Below the pieces are notes generated by a model. The model did not search any database and had not been told where the DNA came from. It saw only the letters and a program-made list of their open reading frames with translations. Both the position numbers and the translations under genes were made by a program. Below, piece by piece: positions 35,078 to 43,087 of a stretch of DNA of 64,000 bases (the stretch's first letter is position 1; the number at the start of each line of letters is the position of its first letter). The stretch comes from Teichococcus vastitatis (lineage in GTDB: Bacteria > Pseudomonadota > Alphaproteobacteria > Acetobacterales > Acetobacteraceae): contig NZ_QXGS01000012.1 of assembly GCF_003604215.1 (NCBI RefSeq), forward strand, positions 27,462 to 91,461, read 5' to 3'.

Positions 35078-36166
35078 TCACGGCGGCGCAGGGTCGTGGC
35101 TGAAGGCCACCGACTTCACCAGTGCCCACAGCGTCATCCCCGGCGCCAGTTGCAGCCGACGCACCGCATCCCCGGTGACGCGCGACAGCAGCACCGAGGC
35201 ACCGAGCCGCAGGCGCAGCATCGCCTGGTGCGGCGGGCCAGGCTCCACCGCCTCCAGCACCGCCGGCAGCACGTTCTGCACGGACAGGGCAGGCGGCGGC
35301 TCGGTGGCCACCGACACGTCGCGCGCCCGCACCCGCACCCGCAGCCGGGCACCCGGCGGCACGGCTTCCAGCGGCACCAGCAGTTCGCCCCCAGAAAAGC
35401 CGAGCCGCGTCAGCCCGCGCTCCGGCGCATGGCCGAGTACGGTACAGGCCAGCACGGCGCCGGCATCGCGGCGGGCGGCCAGCAGCGGCAGGTCGGTGCG
35501 GGCGGAAAGCTCCTCAGGCGTACCGCTGGCCTGCACGCGGCCGCCTTGCAGCAGCACCACCGTGTCGGCCAGCCGGTCTACCTCGTCCAGCGCGTGGGTG
35601 ACGTAGAGCAGGGGAATGCTCAGCCGCTCCCGCAGCCGCGCCAGGAAGGGCAGCAGCTCCGCCTTGCGGGCCGCATCCAGCGCCGCCAACGGCTCGTCCA
35701 TCAGCAGCAGGGCGGGGCGGGACAGCAGCGCCCGGCCCAGCGCCACGCGCTGCTTCTCCCCGCCCGACAAGGCGACCGGGCGGCGGCGCAGCAGGTGCTC
35801 GAGGCCGAGCAGCCGGACCACTTCCGCGGTATCGAGGCCCGCCGCGCCGCGCGGCGCACGCCGCAGCCCGTAGCGCAGGTTTCCTTCCACCGAGAGGTGC
35901 GGGAACAGCCGGGCATCCTGGAACACCACGCCGCAGCGGCGCCGCTCCGGCGGCAGGGCGATGGCGCGGGCGGCATCGAACAGCACCCGGCCATCCACCG
36001 CCACTCGCCCGGCCTGCGGGCGCAGAAGCCCGGCCACCGCCGCCAGAATGGTGGATTTGCCGCAGCCCGAGGGCCCGAACAACGCCGTGACGCCCGGCGT
36101 CGGCGCGGTGAAGGCAGCCTCCAGGAGAAAGCCCGGAAAGGCGTGCCGCAACGCAACTTCCAGCAT
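35078..36166 (-). CDS. modC: Molybdate ABC transporter ATP-binding protein ModC
   Basis: A 362-residue ATPase. Walker A GPSGCGKST (about 33), signature LSGGEKQRVALGRALL and Walker B LLLMDEP are intact. The C-terminal about 130 residues include a Mop/TOBE-like molybdate-binding domain (PPALSVQNVLPAVLEAVEPG, MLRLRLGASVLLSRVTGDAV), the combination that defines ModC. Start at 36166, where ATG shares one base with the modB stop. Confidence 0.93.
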   Translation of the reverse strand: MLEVALRHAFPGFLLEAAFTAPTPGVTALFGPSGCGKSTILAAVAGLLRPQAGRVAVDGRVLFDAARAIALPPERRRCGVVFQDARLFPHLSVEGNLRYGLRRAPRGAAGLDTAEVVRLLGLEHLLRRRPVALSGGEKQRVALGRALLSRPALLLMDEPLAALDAARKAELLPFLARLRERLSIPLLYVTHALDEVDRLADTVVLLQGGRVQASGTPEELSARTDLPLLAARRDAGAVLACTVLGHAPERGLTRLGFSGGELLVPLEAVPPGARLRVRVRARDVSVATEPPPALSVQNVLPAVLEAVEPGPPHQAMLRLRLGASVLLSRVTGDAVRRLQLAPGMTLWALVKSVAFSHDPAPP

Positions 36167-36867
36167 CAGCGGGGTACCCGGCCCAGCAGCGCCTGCAGCC
36201 GCCGCCCGGCGAAGTCGGCCAGGAGCAGCCCACCCACCGCAAGGGCGAAGGAGATGGCGGCGAGCCGCGCCGCCACGCCCTCGCCGCCCGGCGTCTGGGT
36301 GGCGGCATAGATCGCCAGGGGCAGGGTCTGGGTCTCGCCCGGAATGTTGGACGCGAAGGTGATCACGGCGCCGAACTCGCCCAGGCCGGCGGCGAAGGCG
36401 GTGATGGCGCCGGACAGGATGCCGGGTGCGATCAACGGCAAGGTGATCGTCAGGAAGCGGTCGATCGGCCCGGCGCCCAGGGTGCGCGCCGCGGCCTCCA
36501 GCCCGGGATCCACCGCATCCAGGCTCAGCCGGACGGCGCGGACGATCAGCGGGAACGACATCACCGCGGTGGCCAGGGCGGCCCCGCCGGTGGTGAACAC
36601 CAGTCGGATGCCGAACCAGTCCTGCAGCAGCGATCCCGCCGGCCCACGCACGCCGAAGAACACCAGCAGCAGCCAGCCGATCACCACTGGCGGCATCACG
36701 AGCGGCAGGTGGACCAGGGCGTCCAGCATGCCGCGCCCGGGAAAGCGGCCGCGCGCCAGGACCCAGGCCACCAGCACGGCGGGCGGCAGGCCGAACACCA
36801 CCGAGCGGAGCGCAACCGACAGGCTCAGCTGGACCGCCTGCCATTCCTCGAAGGACAGCCAGCCCAT
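36166..36867 (-). CDS. modB: Molybdate ABC transporter permease ModB
   Basis: A 233-residue inner-membrane permease with about five spans. Typical ModB segments are LVHLPLVMPPVVIGWLLL and the EAA loop LEAAARTLGAGPIDRFLTITL, then GLGEFGAVITFASNIPGETQ. It begins 8 nt after modA and ends on the modC start. It moves molybdate/tungstate received from ModA. Confidence 0.94.
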   Translation of the reverse strand: MGWLSFEEWQAVQLSLSVALRSVVFGLPPAVLVAWVLARGRFPGRGMLDALVHLPLVMPPVVIGWLLLVFFGVRGPAGSLLQDWFGIRLVFTTGGAALATAVMSFPLIVRAVRLSLDAVDPGLEAAARTLGAGPIDRFLTITLPLIAPGILSGAITAFAAGLGEFGAVITFASNIPGETQTLPLAIYAATQTPGGEGVAARLAAISFALAVGGLLLADFAGRRLQALLGRVPR

Positions 36868-36875
36868 GCCGCTGG

Positions 36876-37655
36876 TCAGGACCCGCGCAGGGCGAAGCCG
36901 AAGCGCCGGAAGATGGGCACGGCCTCGGTGCCGATGACGAAGGCGAGAAACTCGCGCGCCGCCGGATTCGCGGCGGCGCGACGGGTGAGGGCGAAGGGAT
37001 AGGTCACCGGCGGATGGCTTTCGGCCGGGAAGTGGCCGAGCACCTTCACCGCCTTGGAGGCCGCGGCATCCGTGGCATAGACGATGCCAAGCGGCGCCTC
37101 GCCCCGCTCCACCAGCAGCAGGGCGGAGCGGACGTTGTCGGCACGCGCCAGGCGCGGCGACACCCGTTCCCACTGACCCATCCAGGCGAGCGCCGCCCGG
37201 GCATACTGGCCGACCGGAACGTTGGAGGGATCGCCGGTCGCGATGCGGCCCTCCGCCCCCGTCAGGGCGAGCAGGTCGGTGTTGCGCGCCAGGGCCACCG
37301 GCGCCTGCAGCGAATCGGCCGGGGCGATCAGCACCAGGGCGTTGGCGAGAGGACTGGCCCGGCTCGTGTCCACGATCAATTGCCGCTGCCCGAGATAGTC
37401 CATCCAGGGCTCGTCGGCGGAGGCGAAGATGTCGGCCGGGGCGCCCTGCTCGATCTGCCGCGCCAGGGCGGAGGAAGCGGCAAAGGAGAAGCGCGGCGCC
37501 GCGTGGCCCTGGGCCGTCCAGGCTGCGCCCACGGCCCGCATGGCATCGGTCAGGCTGGCGGCGGCGAACACCGTGGGCGCCCCCTGGGCCCGCGCGGACG
37601 GGCCGGCCGGCAACCCGGCGGCCACCACGCTGGCCAGGATGAAGCGGCGGCGCAT
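36876..37655 (-). CDS. modA: Molybdate ABC transporter substrate-binding protein ModA
   Basis: A 259-residue periplasmic molybdate-binding protein. Signal peptide MRRRFILASVVAAGLPAGPS; mature start PTVFAAASLTDAMRAVGAAW, with the oxyanion-binding Ser, then FSFAASSALARQIEQGAPAD and the C-terminal LVERGEAPLGIVYATDAA. First gene of modABC. It lies about 80 nt downstream of the terminator at 37737-37766. Confidence 0.93.
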   Translation of the reverse strand: MRRRFILASVVAAGLPAGPSARAQGAPTVFAAASLTDAMRAVGAAWTAQGHAAPRFSFAASSALARQIEQGAPADIFASADEPWMDYLGQRQLIVDTSRASPLANALVLIAPADSLQAPVALARNTDLLALTGAEGRIATGDPSNVPVGQYARAALAWMGQWERVSPRLARADNVRSALLLVERGEAPLGIVYATDAAASKAVKVLGHFPAESHPPVTYPFALTRRAAANPAAREFLAFVIGTEAVPIFRRFGFALRGS

Positions 37656-37736
37656 GGGGGGCTCGGCTCCGGGCGTTGTTCCCGCTCGGCTATATCGACG
37701 GCCCTGCACCTCCACAAGACGGCGCCGGACGTGAAA

Positions 37737-37766
37737 GAGGCCCCGGGGATCACTCCCCAGGGCCTC
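37737..37766 (-). terminator. Terminator-like hairpin between the micro-ORF and modA
   Basis: A 13-bp stem (37737-37749 with 37754-37766, loop 4 nt, one G-U pair in the minus-strand RNA) is followed by CTCTTTC rather than a long U-run. It could end the micro-ORF transcript or act as an attenuator ahead of modABC. Confidence 0.6.
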
Positions 37767-37776
37767 CGACATTGTT

Positions 37777-37792
37777 TGCGGGTAAACCCGCA
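37777..37792 (-). other. Short hairpin after the micro-ORF stop
   Basis: A perfect 6-bp stem, TGCGGG-TAAA-CCCGCA, begins 3 nt after the micro-ORF stop codon. Together with the larger hairpin at 37737-37766 it gives this leader-like RNA two tandem stem-loops. Confidence 0.5.
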
Positions 37793-37795
37793 GCC

Positions 37796-37867
37796 TCAGG
37801 CCGAGACGGTCTTGGTCGTCCCAGCGATCCAGGAGGCAGCAGGCACCGACTTCAAACAATGAGACAC
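37796..37867 (-). CDS. 23-residue peptide with full-length Shine-Dalgarno sequence
   Basis: GTG-initiated frame (37867 to 37796) encoding MSHCLKSVPA then ASWIAGTTKTVSA. The ribosome site immediately upstream (37869-37883 on the minus strand) is complementary to about 15 nt of the canonical 16S rRNA 3' tail, with the GGAGG core 7 nt from GTG. The GntR stop codon lies inside this site, so coupled translation is possible. There is no signal peptide or PqqA-like Glu/Tyr motif. One Cys and one Trp are present. It could be a leader peptide for modABC attenuation, a functional micropeptide or a peptide precursor. No homologue is known to me. Confidence 0.55.
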   Translation of the reverse strand: MSHCLKSVPAASWIAGTTKTVSA

Positions 37868-37868
37868 T

Positions 37869-37883
37869 GGATCACCTCCTTTC
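37869..37883 (-). promoter_or_regulatory. Extended Shine-Dalgarno site
   Basis: On the minus strand the bases read GAAAGGAGGTGATCC, matching the full anti-Shine-Dalgarno tail instead of the usual 4-6 nt. It contains the GntR stop codon TGA (37872-37874). Confidence 0.75.
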
Positions 37884-38639
37884 GGTTGTTGCGGACTGCG
37901 CAGAAGGATGGGGAGGGCTGCCGCCGATTGCAAGAGAATCGCGTGCGGGTCTGGTCGCTCCGGCCGCAGCTTTTCGCGGACGGCCGCGCGGCGCGGCGCC
38001 GGCCGGGAGCGGCGGCGGCGGCCGCTGGTGCGCGCGAACGGCGGCGGCGAAAGCGCTGCGGTCGCCGGCCTCCAGCGCGTCCACCATGGCGTGATGCTGC
38101 CGCGCCGATTCGGCGACCCATCCCGGCGCTTCCCACTGGGCGCCGGGCGCCGCCGGCATGCGCAGCCGCGTCTGGATCACGGCCTGTGCCAACTCGCGGT
38201 TGGGACAGAGCTCCAGCAGTGCCTGGTGGAACGCGAAATTGGCTTCGTTGCGCTGCTGCGCCGAACCGCCTGCGGCCGCGGCGGAGAACGCTTCCGCCAG
38301 CGCCCGCAGGCGGAGCACGGCGGCCGGCGGGGCCGGCACCGCGGTGAGGGCGGCGGCGGCGTTCTCCAGGATGGCGCGCAGCTGCCGCAATTCCTGCAGG
38401 CGAAGCTCATCCATGACGGCGACGCGGAAGCCGCAATTGGGCACGTGCTCAACCAGCCGGCGCGCCGCCAGCCCATCGAGGGCGCGCCGCACGTCGCCGC
38501 GGCTGTGCCCGTAGCGCTGCTGCAACGCGATCTGCTTCAGCCAGCTGCCCGCCGGCAGCCGGCCCGTCTGGATGTCCTCCGCCAGGGCGCTTTCCAGCGC
38601 CGGCACGCGCTGCCCCGGGGAGCTGGCCTCGGCATCCAT
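37872..38639 (-). CDS. GntR family transcriptional regulator (FCD type)
   Basis: A 255-residue regulator: N-terminal winged helix (LAEDIQTGRLPAGSWLKQIA, HSRGDVRRALDGLAARRLVE) and an all-helical FCD ligand domain from about residue 80 (ELRQLRAILENAAAA, FAFHQALLELCPNRELA, HHAMVDALEAGDRSAFAAAV). FCD proteins usually sense organic acids. The last about 50 residues are an atypical Pro/Arg-rich tail; a late frameshift cannot be excluded. The stop codon sits inside the ribosome site of the micro-ORF. The flavin reductase gene is 31 nt upstream on the same strand. Confidence 0.85.
   Translation of the reverse strand: MDAEASSPGQRVPALESALAEDIQTGRLPAGSWLKQIALQQRYGHSRGDVRRALDGLAARRLVEHVPNCGFRVAVMDELRLQELRQLRAILENAAAALTAVPAPPAAVLRLRALAEAFSAAAAGGSAQQRNEANFAFHQALLELCPNRELAQAVIQTRLRMPAAPGAQWEAPGWVAESARQHHAMVDALEAGDRSAFAAAVRAHQRPPPPLPAGAAPRGRPRKAAAGATRPARDSLAIGGSPPHPSAQSATTERR
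37905..37933 (-). promoter_or_regulatory. Possible sigma-70 type promoter of the micro-ORF
   Basis: TTGCAA (37928-37933) and CATCCT (37905-37910, minus strand) are spaced by 17 nt, inside the 3' end of the GntR gene. They would start an RNA of about 160 nt ending at the hairpin at 37737. The -10 match is poor, so this is tentative. Confidence 0.25.
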
Positions 38640-38670
38640 GGACGGGTTCCTGGTGGGCACCGGCCGCGGA

Positions 38671-39189
38671 TCAGGCGCCCGGCAGCACCGCGACCGGCAG
38701 CGTGGCGATCTGGCGGTAGCCACGACGGAAATACACCAGCCCGTCGGGCTCGCCCTCGGTGACGCGCAGCCCCACCACCTCGCCCAGGAACACGGTGTGG
38801 GTGCCGGCCTCCACCGCCTGCGACACGCGGCAATCGAACGACACCGGCGCTTCTTCCAGCACCGGGGAGCCGGTGGCCAGCCGGCTCCAGGAACCCAGGG
38901 CGAAGCGCGCCTCCATCTCTTCCTTGTTATTGGCGAACAGCCCGGAGATCTCCTGGTGCGCGGCGGCCAGCACGTTGACGCAGAACACGCCGTTGCGCTT
39001 GATCATGCCGTTCAGCCGGGCCGACTGGTTGATGCAGGTCAGCAGGGTGGGCGGCGCGTCGGTGACGCTGCACACGGCGGAGGCCGTCATGCCGCCGCGC
39101 CCGGCCTCGCCCTCGGTGGTGATCACGTTCACCGCTGCCGCCAGATGCGACATCGCCGCGCGGAAGGCCTGCTGGGTCACGCTCATCAT
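38671..39189 (-). CDS. Flavin reductase domain protein (HpaC/RutF-like)
   Basis: A 172-residue flavin reductase of the FMN-binding split-barrel class. Motifs are FRAAMSHLAAAVNVITTEGE, GMTASAVCSVTDAPPTLLTC and FCVNVLAAAHQEISGLFA. Such proteins supply reduced FMN/FAD to a two-component monooxygenase, but no large oxygenase subunit is in the window. Starts at 39189 and 39186 are equivalent. It lies upstream of, and probably co-transcribed with, the GntR gene. Confidence 0.9.
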   Translation of the reverse strand: MMSVTQQAFRAAMSHLAAAVNVITTEGEAGRGGMTASAVCSVTDAPPTLLTCINQSARLNGMIKRNGVFCVNVLAAAHQEISGLFANNKEEMEARFALGSWSRLATGSPVLEEAPVSFDCRVSQAVEAGTHTVFLGEVVGLRVTEGEPDGLVYFRRGYRQIATLPVAVLPGA

Positions 39190-39286
39190 CGGTCCTCCAT
39201 CGCTCCGTTCGTCGCCCGGCCGGCAAGCAGGGTGTTGTTGATGCTGGGGTCAGGCGGCAGGCCAGGAAAGACCCGGCCGCGTGATC

Positions 39287-40237
39287 TCATGCGCCGCCGA
39301 TCGTCATGGCCGCCCGGGCCATGGCCAGCGCCCCCTCGCGCGAACTGGCGCTGCCGATGAACCGCTTCACATGCACGAACACCGCGTCCGGGATGCCGGA
39401 GGCGGCCACCAGCGGCGCCCCCTGCAGCCCCGCCCAGGCTTCCGGCAGCGGCAGCCGCTGGGCAAAGGAACCCGGCTCGGGCGGCATCGCGTCCACCATC
39501 CAGTTGCCATTGGGCACGGGATAGATGGCATACAGGATGGGCCAGCCTTGGCGGAAGGCCAGCGAGCGCCAGGGCAGCTTGCGGTCCATCACCAGCAGAC
39601 GGCCGTCCTGGCCGGCGGCGTGCGCCGCCATCACCTCCGTCTCGCCGGCGAGCTTGGCGCGCACCATGTCGACGCGCCGGCGCAGCACCGCCTCGCACAG
39701 GTCCGAGGCCTCGCGGAACAACGCATCCTCGGCCGCCACGTCGCCCAGCGCGGGGGAGTCCCAGGTCGGGTTGAAGTCGCTCACCAGGGCACCGAGGCCG
39801 AGCGTGTCGTCGCGCGGCCCGACGCCGTTGTCGATGGCATCCACCCGGCGGATGATCGACTCATCGATTGCCGTGGCGACCTGCGGCGCCAGCGCCACGG
39901 CCTCCTCGCCCAGCGGGCGCAGCAGCGCGCGCACCGCGTCCGCGCCGTAACGCTGCCAGACCAGCCCGGCGGCCGAGAAGGGCAGCCCATCCTCCCGCGT
40001 GGGGGCGCCGCGCTGGTGGTGGTCGAAGCGCCCGGCCCCGGCATCGCTCACCAGCCCGACATCGAAGGCGATGGTGGCCCGCTCGATGGTTGCGGCGTCG
40101 CGGGTGCGGATCAACGTGTGGTCGGTGCCGGCCTCGCCCAGGCCGAGGGCCAGGCGCAGCACGGCATAGGCCAGCGCGTCGTCGCAATGGAAACCGCCGC
40201 TATGGGTGACCAGGAGCGGGAGGGGAGCAGTGTTCAA
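39287..40237 (-). CDS. MYG1 family protein (DHH-like metal-dependent hydrolase)
   Basis: A 316-residue MYG1/GAMM1 (UPF0160) protein. Metal-site motifs are THSGGFHCDDALA (His/Asp, about 11-23) and FDHHQRG (about 71-77), then RVDAIDNGVGP. The C-terminal half has GWPILYAIYPVPNGNWMVDA. Eukaryotic MYG1 is a 3'-5' RNA exonuclease; bacterial members are little studied. The gene is 3 nt downstream of the amino-acid oxidase gene, so they share a transcript. Confidence 0.9.
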   Translation of the reverse strand: MNTAPLPLLVTHSGGFHCDDALAYAVLRLALGLGEAGTDHTLIRTRDAATIERATIAFDVGLVSDAGAGRFDHHQRGAPTREDGLPFSAAGLVWQRYGADAVRALLRPLGEEAVALAPQVATAIDESIIRRVDAIDNGVGPRDDTLGLGALVSDFNPTWDSPALGDVAAEDALFREASDLCEAVLRRRVDMVRAKLAGETEVMAAHAAGQDGRLLVMDRKLPWRSLAFRQGWPILYAIYPVPNGNWMVDAMPPEPGSFAQRLPLPEAWAGLQGAPLVAASGIPDAVFVHVKRFIGSASSREGALAMARAAMTIGGA

Positions 40238-40240
40238 GCG

Positions 40241-41377
40241 TCAACGTCCATGCGGCGAGAGAAAAGGTCCGTGTCGAAGCGGGTTGTAGGGCGCGAGGTC
40301 GATCTCCGCCACGCCACGCAACAGAAGTTGCGCCAGCAGCCGCCCGGCATAGGGCCCCATGGTCAGCCCGCCGGCACCCAGGCCATTGCCGATCACCAGC
40401 CCGTCCAGCCCCGGCACCGGGCCGAGCAGCGGCTTCAGGTCCGGACCCATCGGCCGCATGCCGATCCGCATCTCGTGCAGCGTGGCCGTGGCCAGGCCCG
40501 GCGCGACGGACAGCGCGTTGGCCAGCACTTGCATCACCCCGCCGGCGGTGAAGCGGTGGTCGAAGCCGGAGCCGGTCTCCCGCGTGGCGCCAACCACCAC
40601 GCGCGAATCATCGAAGGCCAGCAGGTAATGGCTGCTCATCGGCAGCAGCACCGGCCAGTCGCGCGTCTGCTGGCCGGGCAGCAGCAGGTGCAGGATCTGC
40701 CCGCGCTGCGGCGCCACGGGCAGTTCCACGCCGTGGGGCGCCAGCAGCGGCGGCGCCCAGGCCCCGGCGCAGAGCAGCACCGCGTCGGCACCGAATTCGC
40801 GCCCGCCGGCCCGCACGCCCGACACCCGTGATCCCTGCCGCACCAGGGCGGTCACCACGTCACGCTCCACCCGGGCACCGCGGCGGGCAGCGGCCCGCAG
40901 CAGCCCGGCGGCCAGCAGCCGGCCATCAACACGGGCGGCGCCGGACAGGTGCAGTGCCGGTTCATCCGGCTTCAGCGGCGGAAACAGCGTCCGTGCCTCC
41001 GCGGGCGAAAGGCGGGACAGGATGCCGGCCTCCGGCGCCGCCTCCAGTCGCGCCCGGATGCGCGCTTCCGCATCGGGGAGGGCGCCCTCGTCGCCGGCGA
41101 TGCACAGCGCGCCGACGCGGCGATAGCCGAGATCGGCTTCGCCATCCTCCGCCAGCTGCGCCACCAGAACGGGATAATCGCGCGCGCCGCCGCCGGACAT
41201 CCGGTACCAGTCGGGATCGGTGACGCGGGACGACCAGGGGCAGACAATGCCGGCGCCGGCGGCCGTGGCGCGGCCCTCCAGCATCGGGTCGATCACCGTG
41301 ACCTCGGCCCCGCCGCAGGCCAGGTGATAGGCCGCGCTGGCACCCAGCACCCCCGCCCCGACAACGATCACCCGCAT
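40241..41377 (-). CDS. FAD-dependent amino-acid oxidoreductase (DAO/DadA-like)
   Basis: A 378-residue glycine/D-amino acid oxidase-type flavoprotein. MRVIVVGAGVLGASAAYHLA binds the FAD ADP part; AGIVCPWSSRVTDPDWYRM and the C-terminal MRIGMRPMGPDLKPLLGPV plus GNGLGAGGLTMGP are typical DAO blocks. The start at 41377 has a GGAGGAGAG ribosome site; longer in-frame readings look non-coding. It probably deaminates an amino acid or oxidises a secondary amine. Confidence 0.9.
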   Translation of the reverse strand: MRVIVVGAGVLGASAAYHLACGGAEVTVIDPMLEGRATAAGAGIVCPWSSRVTDPDWYRMSGGGARDYPVLVAQLAEDGEADLGYRRVGALCIAGDEGALPDAEARIRARLEAAPEAGILSRLSPAEARTLFPPLKPDEPALHLSGAARVDGRLLAAGLLRAAARRGARVERDVVTALVRQGSRVSGVRAGGREFGADAVLLCAGAWAPPLLAPHGVELPVAPQRGQILHLLLPGQQTRDWPVLLPMSSHYLLAFDDSRVVVGATRETGSGFDHRFTAGGVMQVLANALSVAPGLATATLHEMRIGMRPMGPDLKPLLGPVPGLDGLVIGNGLGAGGLTMGPYAGRLLAQLLLRGVAEIDLAPYNPLRHGPFLSPHGR

Positions 41378-42035
41378 CCCGCTCTCCTCCGGCTGGCCAC
41401 GCTGCCACCGGATTGCCACCCGGCTGACACGCCGCCAAGGTGTCGTGCGGACTTTCCGGAAAACGCCGCATCGACGCATCGTGCCGAGCCTGTTCTTCGG
41501 CTTCGCGCACACCCGAACGGCCTCCGCATGACAGCTCATCCGACCAATGGCGCCAACCCCGGCCATGCCGAACCAATGTCCCGTCCCGCAGCGGGCACGC
41601 GGAACGGCCGGTCGACTGGGGGTGGATGTCCAGCCTGGGGCAAAGGTTCTTCGATTGCACGGTGCGGCAGCCATCGGCCCTATGGCCGGCGGCGCCAGCG
41701 TGACTGACAAGGCGGGCCATCCGATGCCCTCATGCCACCGATGGGCCGCTATCTCGACCCAAGCCGGGCAACATGGTGGACGGCGCCGCCACCGCGCTGG
41801 ATGACGCGGCGAGGAATGGCGGCTGCACGCCGCGCTGAAGCCAGACCGGATGACATGCCGCTGATCCCGCGGGTGCGCCTCGCAAACAACCGGACGATGC
41901 ATCTTGGCCCCGCCGCGCGGGAACGAGCATGGCTAGGCCGTGGATCTGTCACCCGGCCCCTGAACCCGCCGGACCAAGGATCGGCAACCCCACGCGCCAC
42001 GCCCCGGTTATCCCGGAAACCGAAGCGGAGCGATC
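41378..42035. other. Intergenic region without a recognised gene
   Basis: About 660 nt between the oxidase gene and the divergent SDR. Several short open frames exist on both strands but none has a recognisable domain, a good ribosome site or consistent codon use. It may hold the two divergent promoters and decayed coding sequence. Confidence 0.5.
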
Positions 42036-43087
42036 ATGGCCCAGCATCACCTCGGCGGCGCGACCGTCGTCATCACCGGCGCCTCCAGCGGCATCGGACA
42101 AGCCACGGCCGAAGCCTTCGCCCGCGAAGGGGCCCGCCTGGTGCTTGCCGCGCGCGGGCCGGAGGCGCTGGAGCAGGTGGCGGCGCGCTGCCGGGAACTG
42201 GGCGCCGCCGTCGCCGCGGTGCCCACCGACATCACCGACACGGAAGCGGTGCAGGCGCTGGCCGAGCGGGCGGTGCAGTTCGGCTGCGGCATCGAGGTGT
42301 GGGTCAGCGTTGTCGGAACCGGTGCCGTCGGCCGCTTCCACGAGGTGCCGATGGCGGCGCATGAGCAGGTGATCCGGGCCAACCTGCTCGGCCACATGAA
42401 CGATGCGCACGCCGTGCTGCCAGTGTTTCTGCGGCAGGAACGCGGCGTGCTCATCAACATCAACTCGGTGGGTGGCTACGCGTCCGTGCCGTTCGCCGCC
42501 GCCTACGGCGCCAGCAAGTTCGGGTTGCGTGGCTTCACTGAGCCTTGCGGGCTGAGCTGGCTGACCAGCCCCACATCCATGTCTGCGACGTGTTCCCCGC
42601 CTTCATCGACACCCCCGGCCTCGGCCACGGCGCCAACTACACGGGGCGGCGGCTGTCGGCGCCGCCGCCGGTCTATGACGCGCGTCGCGTGGCAGCCACG
42701 GTGCTTCGACTGGCGCGCCGGCCCCGCAACTCGGCGATGGTGGGATCCGTGGTTGCGCTGATCCGCGCTGGGCATGCCTTGGCGCCGGCGCTCAGCATGC
42801 GCTTCATGGCACAGTTCATGGCGTCCTATTTCCGCCGCGCCGAGGCAGTGCCGGTGACCGAGGGCGCCTTGTTCGCGCCGATGCCCCGGCAGGCCGCCAT
42901 CGATGGGGGGCTGCGTTCGCTGCGCCAGCGCGCCGTCGGGCTCAGCGTCGCGGGCGTCGCCGTGCTGGCGGGTGCCGCGGCCGTGGCGCTGTTGCTGCGC
43001 CCGCAGCCGCCGGTTGCCGCACGATCCTGGCCCGTCCGCACCCTGGAGGCGTGGCAGCCCGCGAAACGGCACCGCCGCTGGTGGTGA
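42036..43087 (+). pseudogene. SDR oxidoreductase gene with a single-base frameshift
   Basis: Two frames together encode one SDR of about 350 residues with a C-terminal membrane segment. Frame 1 (from 42036, GGAG upstream) has VVITGASSGIGQATAEAF and the active site INSVGGYASVPFAAAYGASK, then FGLRGFTE. At about 42540 the reading breaks; the next frame continues LRAELADQPHIHVCDVFPAF to a tail with VGLSVAGVAVLAGAAAVALL. One missing G restores GFTEALRAELADQ. The catalytic half is intact, but as written the product terminates at 42761 with an unrelated tail. Confidence 0.8.

Noticed and set aside
37868-37883. Plus-strand match to the 16S rRNA 3' end (TGGATCACCTCCTTTC)
   Set aside because: Only about 16 nt match and the flanks are unlike 16S, so it is not an rRNA fragment; it is the complement of an extended Shine-Dalgarno site.
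41732-42364. Plus-strand frame upstream of and overlapping the frameshifted SDR
   Set aside because: Overlaps the SDR in another frame, with Arg/Pro-rich composition and no domain.
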